The notes beneath the pieces are model-generated. The model saw nothing but the letters and a program-made list of their open reading frames with translations, was not told the origin of the DNA and did not search any database. Source: Stachybotrys elegans (lineage: Eukaryota; Ascomycota; Sordariomycetes; Hypocreales; Stachybotryaceae). Taken from it: a DNA stretch of 64,000 bases. Location of the stretch: contig JAGPNK010000003.1 in assembly GCA_020746835.1 (NCBI GenBank), positions 2,294,001 through 2,358,000 of the forward strand. The letters are read 5' to 3'. Positions 25,620-37,100 of the stretch are shown piece after piece. A program made the translations under genes and the position numbers. The stretch's first letter is position 1. Each line of letters opens with the position of its first letter.

Positions 25620-26000
25620 AACGCCATCAGAGGCGATATGACGATAAACAGAGATCATGTTGACCAGAGATGATGACCAGGAACTTTGGCCAGGACGGTG
25701 ATCAGGGATGATGAGGAGAGACGAGATGACCACAGATGGTGCAGAGACAAACAGGAGCGGTGAATGGGCCCCTATTATCGGAGACGGTGACCAGAGAGTC
25801 TGAGTATGGGGGACGACTTGAGAGGACGACCAGAGACGACATGACCAGAGACGACACGACCAGTGACGATACGACCAGTGATGGTGGCCAGAGACGATAT
25901 GACCAGGAACAATGACCAGAGGTGATGACCAGAGACGAAGAGGACCAGTGATAGGGGCTAGAGATGATGACCAGAAGGCCAGAGAAGATGTTGGCCAATC
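25620..26000. repeat. Degenerate 15-nt minisatellite, core GAYRACCAG
   Basis: Imperfect tandem copies of a roughly 15-nt unit such as GACGATACGACCAGT / GACGACATGACCAGA. Copies are most regular at 25820-25960 and decay outward on both sides. Spacing between GACCAG cores is mostly 14-16 nt, with some 30-nt steps. On the minus strand one frame stays open through it and reads as Trp/Ser/His-rich repeats, but there is no start context or domain, so I treat it as noncoding. Confidence 0.8.
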
Positions 26001-26744
26001 ATGCGGAACAACAGCGACTACCGACTGGTGGTGGATAGTGATATCCAGGGCGAGAGATGGCTTCAAAGAAAGCTGATTTGAATCGTGCTAACACAGACGA
26101 TGACAATTCGGTCTAGGAGCTCGACGACAATGGCGATACCCCGAGGGCGAAAGCTGCTGACAGGAGAAGCGAGTGGCCTTGATGCGACTGAGGCTAAACG
26201 ATAGTTGGGATGCTGTAGGCGGCAAGTATGATGAAACTATTCGATTGTACCGCTAAAGAGTGGGCGAGAGAGCCGATTCGGAGGAGAGACGGAGGCCGAA
26301 GATGAATAAGCGGTAGAGGACAAATGACGATGGTGGACGAGAGTAGGAGGACGTCAGGAAGTGCTGAAATAAAGGAAGGCACTTGTGAAGAGACTGGTTC
26401 CGGAAGAGTTGGACGTCTGGACGTTGGGAGTCGAGTAGAGTGGTGTGAGCTGTTTGGCCTGTCTTGTGGCACGCGCGAAGAGAGTGGTTGTCGCTTTGAT
26501 GATTGTTGCTGGCTGACATCGGGATTTACACTGGTTTCCGAGGTGTGGAAGAACCAAGTGAAGGTCTGATCTTTGCTATCCGTCGTGTGATGATGACGGA
26601 CCCACCGGTTAATGCACAAGAGTGCAATGCAGGGTACGCTGTTGATTTGAGATGAAGCGTCTGACCCGCCAGACCGATGCCCGGCCCGACCAAGGGCGGA
26701 AGCCCCTGGCCAGGTGCCGATGTCGTACAGCCAAGTCCCGCGTA

Positions 26745-26925
26745 ATAAGCGGAGGTTATTTTTACGTGATTTGCCTCTCTCTCACTTCTCTGCCGGAATG
26801 TCCTCGTCGTTGTCCATGGGTTGTTTTAGCGTGATTTGCCTCCCTCAACACGTGGTTATTTTAGCGTGATTTGACTCGTTCAACACGAATGGTGGTTATT
26901 TTAACGTGATTCTCCTTCAACACAC
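26745..26925. repeat. Four direct copies of a 35-37 nt repeat
   Basis: Each copy has the core GGTTATTTTAGCGTGATTTG followed by a CT-rich part and, in the last three, TTCAACAC or CTCAACAC. Copy boundaries are about 26752, 26814, 26851 and 26886. Copy 1 is the most diverged. The array ends just before the stop codon of the broken minus-strand frame at 26935. Confidence 0.8.
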
Positions 26926-26934
26926 TGCCTTGCT

Positions 26935-27438
26935 CTAGGCCTTGGCAAAGTAGGCCTTCATTTGGACTTCGGCTTTGTCCAAGAGGTCTTGAAGCTCCTT
27001 CAACTTCTTCTCGCGCAGGTGCGCGTGTCGCTGCTGTTCCTTTTGATATAGCTCCATGTCTCTCAGAGTCTGCTGCAACCTTTTCCGGAGCCGCTTCTCT
27101 TCGCCATCGAGGCGGAATGGCATGGTCCAGCCATTGATCGCTATGATGGTGGTGCCGATACCAAAATAGCCGGGGTTGGCGCTCCTCTCAACCTTATCGA
27201 CCACCCAATCCTAGAAGGCAGCCAACCGGGCGAAGACGATGGGGACGACCCCGAGGGCCACAAACTGCAGCAGCCAGAGCGGGAGGATAGGGGTGACATG
27301 CCCCTCTATGGCCCTGAGGGCCGACGCCGTCTCCTGCTGGTTCTTCAAGAGATAGTGCCATTCGGCGGCACCCGGCGCCTCAGCAAGCGCAAAACAAAAA
27401 AAAAGCACCCAAAGATGCATCATCGTCATCATCGTCAT
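26935..27438 (-). pseudogene. Hypothetical membrane/coiled-coil ORF broken by one in-frame TAG
   Basis: Two minus-strand frames (27438-27211 and 27210-26935) are in the same phase and separated only by a single TAG at 27211-27213. The first part has a hydrophobic leader (HLWVLFFCFALAEA), then a likely TM segment (ILPLWLLQFVALGVVPIVF). The second part carries GYFGIGTTIIAINGW and then a charged heptad-like coiled coil (KRLRKRLQQTLRDMELYQKE and onward to LQDLLDKAEVQMK). The conserved-looking composition on both sides of the stop suggests one former or read-through protein of about 167 aa. A 3'-acceptor-like CTTCTAG sits exactly at the stop, so an unrecognised intron is another option. I do not recognise the family. 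Confidence 0.45.
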
Positions 27439-27486
27439 CGTCGTCGTCGTGGTCGTCGTCTTGGTCTTGGTCTTGGTCTTGGTCGC

Positions 27487-27525
<39 letters not shown>

Positions 27526-27533
27526 TCGGTCGA
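27419..27533. repeat. CATCGT / GGTCGT / GGTCTT microsatellite
   Basis: About 115 nt of trinucleotide- and hexanucleotide-like repeats: CATCGT copies, then CGTCGT, then GGTCTT (about 4) and GGTCGT (about 7). It overlaps the apparent start of the broken minus-strand ORF, so the ATG of that ORF (within ACGATGATG repeats) is unreliable. Confidence 0.85.
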
Positions 27534-27875
27534 GGTCATGGCATGGGCCTCGAGATCAGGTAGTCTTGTTTCTATGATCATGGCAGGCACATACCTTCCC
27601 TAGAATCTTGGGAAGGAAGGAGGAAAGAAGAAAGGAGGTGGTCCATAGGTATGTACTAAGACACAACAAGACACCTGCCACCATTTACTAACTTGGCAGG
27701 AAGGCACTCACGTCCCACTCTTGGTAAATATGAAGGCAAGTACTGTCGCAGCAGCAACTTTGGTCGCGCCACCGACCGAAAGCAAACGCACCAATTAAAG
27801 CTTCACATCAGCCCTCAAGTCAGAGAGGCCCTCAACCTCAAGTTCATGGGGTTTCCGCCGTAGGTTTTCGTCTGC

Positions 27876-29565
27876 ATGTGGCGTTGCAAAGCTTGTAGTA
27901 ACCTTCTATTGATGCCCACTCCCGCTCTACATCAATACTATAAGGTCATTAGCCCCCCTGTTCGTCCTCCGGTGGTTCTCTACCAGATGAAAACTTTTCA
28001 AGGTTTCCAACTGTCACGCTTGATCAAAGCCAACATGTTTTCCCTGCTCTTGTGGCTCCAGCAACTCTGGGGATGGATACGGCTCTGGGGTCCCACGGTG
28101 CGTACCGAGAATCTCGAGAGCCGTGAAAAAAAGCAGCAACGGGCGTCCCGGATGCTTCTTACCTTGGATGAGCTGCAGCGCACCATGGACCCGTTGATTG
28201 CCGCCAAGATTTACAACGACGCTCACTGCCTCCTCACCCGTCTGCCAGAAGAGATCTTGCTTCATATCCTCGGTTACGCTCAGCATGACCCTGTCACTCT
28301 GTGCTGCGTTCGACGCACATCGGCCGTGTTTCGGCGACTGGTCTACGAAACAAGTGCCTGGAGAAATCTAATAAAGAATCATTACAGCGATTATGAATCA
28401 GCTGGCTTCCTCAGCCTGAACGGCAAGACACGACTTGGAATTATTTTACGAGGAGATGGACTTTGTGATGCATGTCGGCCACGTTACGTGCGTCCCAGCC
28501 CGTCAGAATACTTGTGGGAAGGTTGCAGGTTCACGTGCGGCCGCAAAGTACATTGCACCGAGTGTGGACTGGACCATGATAGAGTCGAGTTGGGTCCCGA
28601 TTCTACCCTGAGCCTACCGACATATTGCAAAGGCCGCAAAGGAGCAGTGTCTTTGTGCGATCACGTTCAGATCTCGTGGTCCATGATTGAGTCACACATT
28701 CTATCATGGCAGAGGCGTAAGCCTGGCGAATGGGACGAGTGCTTCGAGAGTTTCAAGGTCGAGTGCCAACACCCAAGCCACGACACGCGCTGCATGGACG
28801 GAGCAGCGCCAACCTGGCCTCGGGCCTGCCTTAAAAGTTCCACTTGGGAGAAACATGTACTTCTTAGCCTGGAGTGGGATCCCCACGCCGGATTTGGTGC
28901 TATCCCCTTGACTCAGGACTACCGAGCACGCGCCTCTGATCTAAGAAGAATATTCCGGAGGCAACGAGAAGGCCCAGCCAGTACAATATCTCCTGTCTTC
29001 CCTCAAGACTACCTCCCCGAGATGAGCTGTTTCTCCGACAAGAGGTGCTATTGCATTTACTATGAGACTCAGGATGGCAGCCTGTCACCAGAAATACCTG
29101 GTGGGTGTTCGAATACGTCCCGGGGTCTGTTTGGTACAAGTCATGGCCACCACAGCCATTACTGCTACGCCGGTTATGGATCGGGCTCCCTGGGACATGA
29201 AATACTGCTGACTTGCCACACCTCCGTATGCTCTCTCATCATAACCCCGTCACGTGGAAGAGTCGCTAATAAGCCCACAGGAGGAAACAGACGGAATCGC
29301 CACCTCTAAGAATACAGAACCGTTACCAGTATGTCTTATAACTGCCTACAAATATGACATCCGCATCTGCCTGAAGGAAGACTTTCCATATCCTCGACCT
29401 ACTGCATCTACGAGATTGAGGCCGTCACATCAATGGCTCCATGCTATGGATGTGGATTCTTATCAAAATACGAAGCGCGGGTGTCAAGATAAGGCGTGCG
29501 CGTGGTACAAAGCAAGAGTAGCCAGAGGGTCGAAGTCACACTGCAAAGAAACGCCATGCTATTGA
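27876..29565 (+). CDS. F-box protein
   Basis: Probably a substrate adaptor of an SCF ubiquitin ligase. The F-box is at about residues 125-165 (LTRLPEEILLHILGYAQHDP, then CCVRRTSAVFRRLVYE), preceded by a helical basic segment. The C-terminal half is Cys- and Trp-rich (CDACRPRY, CGRKVHCTECGLDHD), hinting at metal binding; no named domain recognised. Exon 1 runs 27876-29225, the intron 29226-29280 (GTATGC..CACAG), and exon 2 29281-29565. Without the intron the frame ends at 29309 with an unrelated tail. ATG 27987 (MKTFQGF) is an alternative start. It lies 370 bp downstream of the ATG end of the broken minus-strand ORF. Confidence 0.75.
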
Positions 29566-29815
29566 TAGTAAATATGGTGGTCGAAAGGGTTTTTGTTTTC
29601 CTGAATAATAGAGAATCAAAGATGTAGCTGTATGCAATGAAATAGCCACAAGACTTTTTAAAGCCAGCACCCAAAACTCATGTCCTAGTCAAAGAGCCGG
29701 GGGGATTCCGCCTCGGTGGGAAGACCCCGGAGTGAATGTGGGATTTCCCGTTCGTGTGCCCCAATGGGATACAGACCAGTGACTTTGAGGAGGCCCCCCT
29801 CTGACGATAAAGACA

Positions 29816-29879
29816 ATATCAGATCAATAGATAACAATTGGTTAGAGATATCGGATCAATAGATGACAATTGGTTCGAA
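29816..29879. repeat. 32-nt tandem duplication
   Basis: Two adjacent copies of a 32-nt unit built on ATATCRGATCAATAGATR followed by ACAATTGGTT, differing at about four positions. It lies in the 590-bp space between the ends of the F-box gene and the SNF2 gene. Confidence 0.85.
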
Positions 29880-30153
29880 AATTCAATTGCTCCGGAGTGA
29901 ATGACGATGGTCCTTGACGAACTCTAGCCAGGAATGAGCAAATCTTGGAGGGATAGAAGTTAAGAACAAGGCCAAAGAATTTGACGGGACGGCGTATTTC
30001 CAGAGGTGTTTGGGGTTGACAAGAATGGTACCTACGGGGGGCTCGTTTCAAAGTATCCCATGAGGCAGAAATGCAGAATTCGCTCATTCCCATCGACGTT
30101 GAACCCCGTCAGACTCAAATCAGCGCCCTTAGTTTCTACACCTTGTTAGACCT

Positions 30154-33100
30154 TCATGGGAATAAAGAGAAGCATTCACGAACTTGTAGCTCGCCTTGCT
30201 TGCTGTCATCGGCCTGACCCCCTTCATGCGGCGATAGTAAGACGCCAGCCAACGATCTCTTCGACTCTTGGAGCTCCATGACTTTCTGTTTCTTCTTAGC
30301 CGCGGCCCACTAGATTAGGGATATTGATGTGCATTTTGAGATTGAAGGAGCGTTATCGTAGCCGTTTCATACAAGCACGTACCTCTTCAAATGAATCCCG
30401 AATGTAAAATCGGATTGTCGTGACCTCCTTGGTCTGGCCTAAACGGTGAACCCGTGCCAGCGCTTGATCCTCCAGGGTCGGGTTCCTGTTCGTATGTCAT
30501 GGATTAATACATGAACCAGTCGCGTCTCTATCCTATGCAGAAGAAACTGTAAAGCCACACATACCAGTGAGGTTCCATCAAGTAGGCGCGATTAGCAGCC
30601 GTCAAAGTCAACCTGGTATGGGTTAGTACATAGTAGCCCTTAACACGGAGTTTGGAAGACGGGAGAATACCCAACAGCGCCACATGACAATGTTAGGAGC
30701 ATCACACGCAACCCTGGATCTGTGTTGAATCTCTCCACCAGGGGCTGCCGATCCCTCTGTGGAACCTTGCCGTCAAACCTCACACAGGGGATGCGAGCTT
30801 CCTCCAGTCCCTTTTGTACCATGTTGAGCGTGAGTCGCCAGGTTGAGAAGACAATGCTAATACAGTGAGCGTCCGCATATCGCGTGTTTTTCTGTGCGGC
30901 TTACCACTTTTCATGGGGGGGCCTTGACATGATATCACGAATGAGTGTCTGCACTTTGGAGGACAGTGTATCAGAGGAGTAGTCGAGGCCTAAATCAGGA
31001 AGACTCGATGCATCATCCATTGTGTTGTTACTTAGGGATACCAAAGCTGTCGGGCACGAGGGTTGATGTCCACAATCGAACAGCTGGTTGTGGCGATTCA
31101 ATTTATTCGTGCAGTTGGCGCAAGCAAATCTCAAGCAGCTGGAGAAATGTGCAAACTGTGGCAATGCATCATCGGCCTCCAACGACGACTGCGATGGCTC
31201 GAAGGCTGAGTCGCATTGGAGACAAAATATTGAGTGCATCTCTTGTTGGATGCTGAAGGCTCTCTGCGCCGTCATCACAGACCAGTTGTCGGGTGTAATT
31301 TCAAGGTTTTCTGTCTCGCGCTGGGCGTGGTGTGCTTGGAACTGCACGCCCAAGTCACAAAAGAGGCGAAGCGACTCAATCTGCTGCAGCGCGTTCATGT
31401 AAGAGCTGGCCTTGTAGGATCCAGACTGGTCATAAAGTGACTCGTCAAGCTTTTTTATAGTTTGCGTTCGAATCTTATTGTATACTGTCTTCTCGTCGCG
31501 GCTGAAGTCTACTGGGCAGAGTAGATCGTGCCGGGCAGGGAGATCAATGGTATCTTTTGGTCGGCGCAGCAAGATGTGGCGCGAGAGTCGCTTGAGGCGT
31601 TCAACAGCTTCTGCCTCCTCGCCAAACTTCCATAGACTGGCAATGTCCGAGTCGAAGTATCGGGGGTCGTCGTATGGATATACACGGATGAATTGCAACA
31701 AGGCAGCAAAGTCAGGCAGGTGATTCTGGATGGGTGTTCCGGTCACTGCCCACCGTGCCTTCGCGTCAAGAGAGCAAACCGCCTTGGCCATCCGTGATTT
31801 CGCATTCCGAACCAAGTGTGCTGGGTCGTTAGATCACTTTTAGACAAGGGTCAGGCTGACATACCTTCATCAAGAATGATACGATTCCATTTGATAGAGA
31901 AGAGAACAGAACTTTCCCCGGAGCTATCTGACCCCCATTCTGCCGAGACGGTGTGATAAGTTGTCAGGACCACGTGAATGCCTTCAAGGTCTAATTTGCC
32001 CCTCATTCGTGTTTTACCATGGTGACGGCGATGCTGCATGGCGCCTGGTACAACATGTCTAAGAACCTATCAGTTTCTGGAGTAGCAAGCTTGTCATCCT
32101 TACTGACGTGTCCAGCTCATGCTCCCAAGTGCCGAGTACTACATGTATATCAGCCTTCTGCATTGCGTCCCTCGGAGGGTGGAACTTACAAGGTGGAGGT
32201 ACAATGATCAGAGTTGCCATGATCTGCACCTTCTCTATTTCCATATCGAGTGAACTTGGGAGCGGCTCTTCCCTCTCCATATCCGTGGTGACCAGGGAGA
32301 TCATTGTCAAGGTTTTGCCGAGGCCCATGGGGTCTGCAACTATTCCGCCGGCAAATGCAGCAGGCTCCTCGGGCTGGGAGACTCCCGATACAGCATTCAA
32401 ATATCTGAACGCGGATTAGAAAGTAGCAAAGTATCACCATTGAAGGAGCTCTTACTGGCGTGTTTGTGTGGTGTCTACAATCTCCCAAATGTCAGGCCGC
32501 TGCTGATAGAACCCCCAACCGTCTTCTCGGGATAGCATAAAGCTAAGAGCCTGCTTTTGGTGCCTATAAGTCTGTTAATTAGATGCTGTGATTAGTGAGG
32601 GCCACTGTACCTTTTGAGAGCGGTCCTCACTGCAGCTGGTTGAGGCGCCTCTTCCAGATCTTGGGTTACGCTGAGGGTGCTGAGGGAGTCTGGTCCTTGG
32701 GCGATCTCGGAAAGCTGCATCACGGTGGAAGATTTGGAAACAACCTCGGAAAGTAGCGGACACTGGCTGGCATCAATAGAGGAGAGTCGGTGTGGGTTGG
32801 TGTACCTCCTGTCTAAATGACACGTTCGAGGGTCTTGCAGAAAAATGTCGTATTCCTCAAACCAGGAGCCAATCTCTTCGTAGAGGTCTGACGGACCATA
32901 GACGACAATGTCCAAGGAACACGGCGTTACCGCCGAGCTTTTAGCGCTGTTGCGCATTTTCTGCTCGATTGTGTTGAACGTACAAGTTACAAAAAGCGTT
33001 AGCGTTTTGTCGTCGAGCAGTCCTTGCATCATCTGTCCGTGATCGGCATGAAGGCGGCCCCGGACATCCTTGTGGTCGACCAAGAAGAAGCGCTCCGCAG

Positions 33101-33748
33101 ACTCCATCTTCACCAAGGAGCCTTTTGGGATAGCTTGTCCAATTCTTCCCTCACAGGTGCCCGAGAGTCCTGAGACCTGAATAAGCATTAGATGTGTATA
33201 TGTATATATTTTTTCTGCTGCCAGGATAAGACTTGTGTTTGACAACTTACCATGCCAAAGCAAACCAATTGTTCCAATGGAGTGGCCTCACTGACTGCGA
33301 GGTTTGACGTTACATTTGCCCCATAGAGGGTTCCCTGGGCATGATCGGGGCCTCGCGCCAAAAGATCCTCAACCACCATTGGATTCTGTTCAAATCCCGG
33401 TTTCGGCTGCCATTGTGGTGGCTGGTATGGCTGCTGCGTGACGAGGGATGAGCCGAAGCCGAAGCCGAAGCCTACACGATCTGTGTGAAAGGAGTGTGAT
33501 GCAAATGCATTCGCAGGGGTTTGTGGCGGGCGCGGGGGCTCCAAGCGTCCGATGAATGGTGTTGTTGTAGCAGAATCCCGATGGAAAGTCATCGAGCCAT
33601 GCGATGGAGCAGGTTGCGCTCCTGGTGCGTGTGAACCCAAGGCGAGATGCAAGGGCGTGAGGTAATGGCACTGCGCCGCGGTTTGCCTCTGCCATGTTTC
33701 GTCCAGTCGCTGGCGCTTTGCAGGTTGCCCATGATCAGATGAACCCAT
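30154..33748 (-). CDS. SNF2-family ATPase, Rad5/HLTF/Rad16-like
   Basis: A DNA-dependent ATPase of the SWI2/SNF2 superfamily, nuclear. Motif I is ADPMGLGKTLTM at about 32315, and motif II is ILDE-AH, split by an intron at 31863-31817. Motif III is WAVTGTPIQNHLPDF and motif IV-VI elements are IVFSTW, VRFDGKVPQRDR, LTLSCGAVG and LARVHRLGQTKEV. At least nine short introns interrupt it. The region near 31100-31230 is Cys-rich (CLQCD...CANCTN...CGHQPSC), like the RING-type insert of Rad5 relatives but degenerate. The N-terminal 170 residues are Pro/Gln-rich with GFGFGFG. The last exon ends at 30154 after LAGVLLSPHEGGQ. An upstream minus-strand frame starting at 33942 could supply a different N terminus. 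Role inferred: DNA repair or silencing. Confidence 0.85.
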
Positions 33749-34121
33749 GCCAGCCGCGTTGTGGTCGACTCTTGCCCTGCACAGCTCTCCTCTGATGAGG
33801 CTCTATGCGTTTTATCCGGTGATGCGGATGCGGATGCGGATGCGGATGTAGATGTTGCCTGCCCGTGAGGAGATGCAGCCTTGCACTGCTTTCTTGCATA
33901 TCGCTTAGGTGCTTTCTTTGGAGGCGGTGGCTGTGCCTCCATTTGAGCTCAATTGATTGGCACTGCCTTGGCCATGCAGATGCAACCATGCACTGCCCGC
34001 TGGTTGCCTTGGGCTGCCATGGTTCGCACGGAGCGGCTTTCGGGCAACATATCATTCCTCTTACTTCTCCTCGATACAGCTTCTTCAACCCATTGGGATA
34101 CACATCATTGCTCAGGCAATA
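33749..34121. promoter_or_regulatory. 373-bp shared divergent promoter (SNF2 / STAND)
   Basis: The two genes point away from each other across 373 bp. The interval contains a GATGCG hexanucleotide tract (about 33820-33850), which also yields a Ser-Ala repeat frame (33942 minus) that may be an alternative N terminus of the SNF2 protein. No TATA box seen. Confidence 0.5.
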
Positions 34122-37100
34122 ATGCCCGCTCCAGCTGTGTCTGCCTCGGCGCGGCATACCATTAGCTGCGCCTTCAAGGAGCTTGAAAAAACCATCACTC
34201 CTGGAGATTCCCGCAACTTCCCATCGGTGACGCTCCACCAGGTCAAACTCGACGTGCTGAAAATTGAGGATGAACTGGCCGCAAGGCAATCACTTCGAAA
34301 CATGCGGCGCCTTGCACCACTGTTCCAAGGACTCGAGCACTACGCAAAAGTCATGGACGTCCTATGCAATGGCACGCCCTTCCTCTCCTGGGCATGGGCT
34401 CCGGTATCCCTCATACTGCGCATTTCCTCGGAGCATCTCGAAGCATTTGAGCTCATCATCAAGGGCTATTCAAGGATCGCCGAGTGTCTTGGGCGCTTTT
34501 CCACGCTCGGCAATAGCTTCAGGTCCAACAAGGATTTTCAGCAAACACTGGCGGTTTTCTATGCAGATATCCTTGAATTCCATAAACACGCCTATCAATT
34601 CGTGCGACGCAGTAGTAAGCACCCCTACTCCTTTAAGAGCTTTCAACACTAATTAATCAACGCGGCAGGTTGGAAGCTATTCTTCATCACCTCGTGGCAT
34701 CGGTTCCAGAGGCGATTTGATCAGATCTTTGAGAACCTACAGCGTCACGGGGAACTGATCGACAAGGAAGCAAATGCTTACAATATTGCCGAGGCCAAGC
34801 AGATGCGTCAAGAAATTCGCGCCTGGCGAGAAGAATGCGAGGAGAAGTTTGCCCGAGCCGAAAAGGAGCAGAACAAGAAACAACACGACGCGATTGCTTC
34901 TTGGCTCAAAGCCGACGAATCAGACCAACTCAAAATCTTTCATACGCTCTTGGAGGAGGCAACCAAATATCCCGGCACTTGTGACTGGGTACTGCGAAAC
35001 AGAAAGATGGCGCTGGCGCTGCAGTCTAAACCAGATATACCGCTCTTGCGAGTTGAGGGTGCGGTTGGCACTGGTAAAAGTATCTTAGCATCAAGCATCG
35101 TCAACTTCGCCGCGAGTGCCGGTTCTCTGATCCTCTCTCATTTCTGCAACTATGCCTATCCTTCTTCGACCAGATACGATTTCATACTCCGCTCTCTCCT
35201 TCTGCAACTGGTCCGAAGTGATGAGCAACTGGCTTCTCATGTCTACGAAAGCTACGTCCTCGGAAAGAAATCGCCTGGTTTGCCAGTCTTGGAGAGCCTT
35301 CTAAAGTTGTTGCTTTCTAGCGTCAGCCGAGCGCCACAGAAGGCATCGTATGCTTGGGTTATCATTGATGGGCTTCATGAATGCGAGCCACTGGTTCAGA
35401 GCAAGATATTCAGCCTATTGGGTCAAGTGACTTCAATATCATCAAACTCCGAAACTTCCTGCAAAGCATTGCTCTTCTGCCGCTTCTCAAACTCTGCCAC
35501 ACCGAAACTCCGCAAAAGCCCGCTGATATTACTTGCAGAAGAGAAGAAGTATACCAGCGAATCAATCAGGAGATATTCGGCTCGGAGGCTGGAGTCGATA
35601 TACAACAGATTCGAGCAAATGAGCCTAACCATGAGTGACATCAAGGAGATTGAAGACGCCATTACACAAAAGGCCGATGGTTAGAGCCATTGCTATGTAT
35701 CGGAGTATCCAACGAGACTGATCGAGATGTAGGCATGTTTCTCTATGCTCGACTTGTGCTTGACTATCTTTCCAGCAACATATTCTTTAGCGGCGAAGAG
35801 ATCAAGAGATCTGTATACGAACTTCCGGCTAGCTTGTCTGAGTTGTAAGTGAGGCGCTTTCAATATGTACCCGCCACTGACCCACCAAAGCTACAGTAAA
35901 ATCATGACGCAGATTCTCGTTCGCCTGGATAGTAGGTCTGTAGATCGGGTCAAGTGCACTCTGGGCTGGATTGCCTTCTCCAAAAGACCTTTGAGGAAGA
36001 CCGAGCTTCTGTCTGCCATCGCCTTTAGCTCAGGCGATCCAAGCGTCAAGAATCCCGCGCCTCAGTTTCTGTTAGATATATGTGCTACATTGATTGAGGA
36101 GAGGTCTGACGCGCGACTTGGGTTCATTCATGCCTCTGTCAAAGAGTAAGTTCGAGCTAGCTTATTCACCTAATTTCCACTAACTGAACGTCAGGTTCCT
36201 TCAGTCCTCGTCAAGCAATCTAGTGCTGGTGGAGAGAGACTGTTTACTCCAGCATGGCATTGCTACTATTGCGTGCCTCCTAGCAGGAATAGAAGCTTTT
36301 ACGAATGAGTCGCCTGATCATTCGGTGCTTCTTTGCGTCATCAAGGGGCTACATAGCTTCCATATTTACGCAAAGGAATTCTGGACAGACTATCTGCTCT
36401 CGCTGTCCCCTCTCGATACGGAATCTGGTTCTACCGCTTCACCATTATTCGCCCTAGCCCAACAGCTTGCGGTGAAACTGGATCAGCTCTCACAAAGATT
36501 AATCGAAACCCCAGAGCCAGTGTACAATTTCCACTTTGAGGACCAAGCACAGACCAAGCTTGAGGATGAGCGGATAGTGGCTTTGCGAAGCGTTCTCCTG
36601 AAGGTCATTATAAACAGATGCTTGAAGGCAAGGAGCTTTGAGCAGCTCGAAGCCGAGTTGCAACAGATTGAAGTAAGGGGCCAGTCAGTCGATCATTTCG
36701 CAACCTCGCCCATACCATCTCCTCAAGAGGGAGTATCTCTTGTCTTGCAGGGTTACCAAGCATCAATCCGTTACCTGCTGGATCAATCAGATCATCCTGG
36801 TGTTACAGCTGCTGAGTTTGAGTCTTTCAAACATCAATCCCGCGATACTGCCTACACTTGCCGTATAAAGGGTTGTATCCGAGCCTCTGACGGATTCGAG
36901 CACCAGGTGCAGTTCTACGAGCACGAGATTCTACACGTGCGGCGCCTGAAATGCACCTATTCAGGCTGCCAATATCCGCCGTTCGTGTCTTCGAGGGCTC
37001 TGAAAACTCATATCATGAGGACCCATAAGACAACCACCCAAAGAAGGTCGATCCGAAAAATTGGCACCAGTAGCATGCCTGGCATTCAGGAAAACAGCGT

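Larger units (their letters stand above)
24701..26934. other. Gene-poor, repeat-rich interval
   Basis: Downstream of the MFS gene I find no supported coding region. The interval holds two tandem-repeat arrays (listed separately), and open frames in the arrays are by-products of the repeats. Confidence 0.5.

Noticed and set aside
25605..26066. 153-aa minus-strand frame through the minisatellite as a repeat protein
   Set aside because: The frame is open only because the 15-nt unit has no stop in that phase; no domain or promoter supports it.
33589..33942. Separate 117-aa minus-strand gene upstream of the SNF2 gene
   Set aside because: The Ser-Ala repeat comes from a GATGCG microsatellite and the frame overlaps the SNF2 N terminus in another phase; at most an alternative N terminus.
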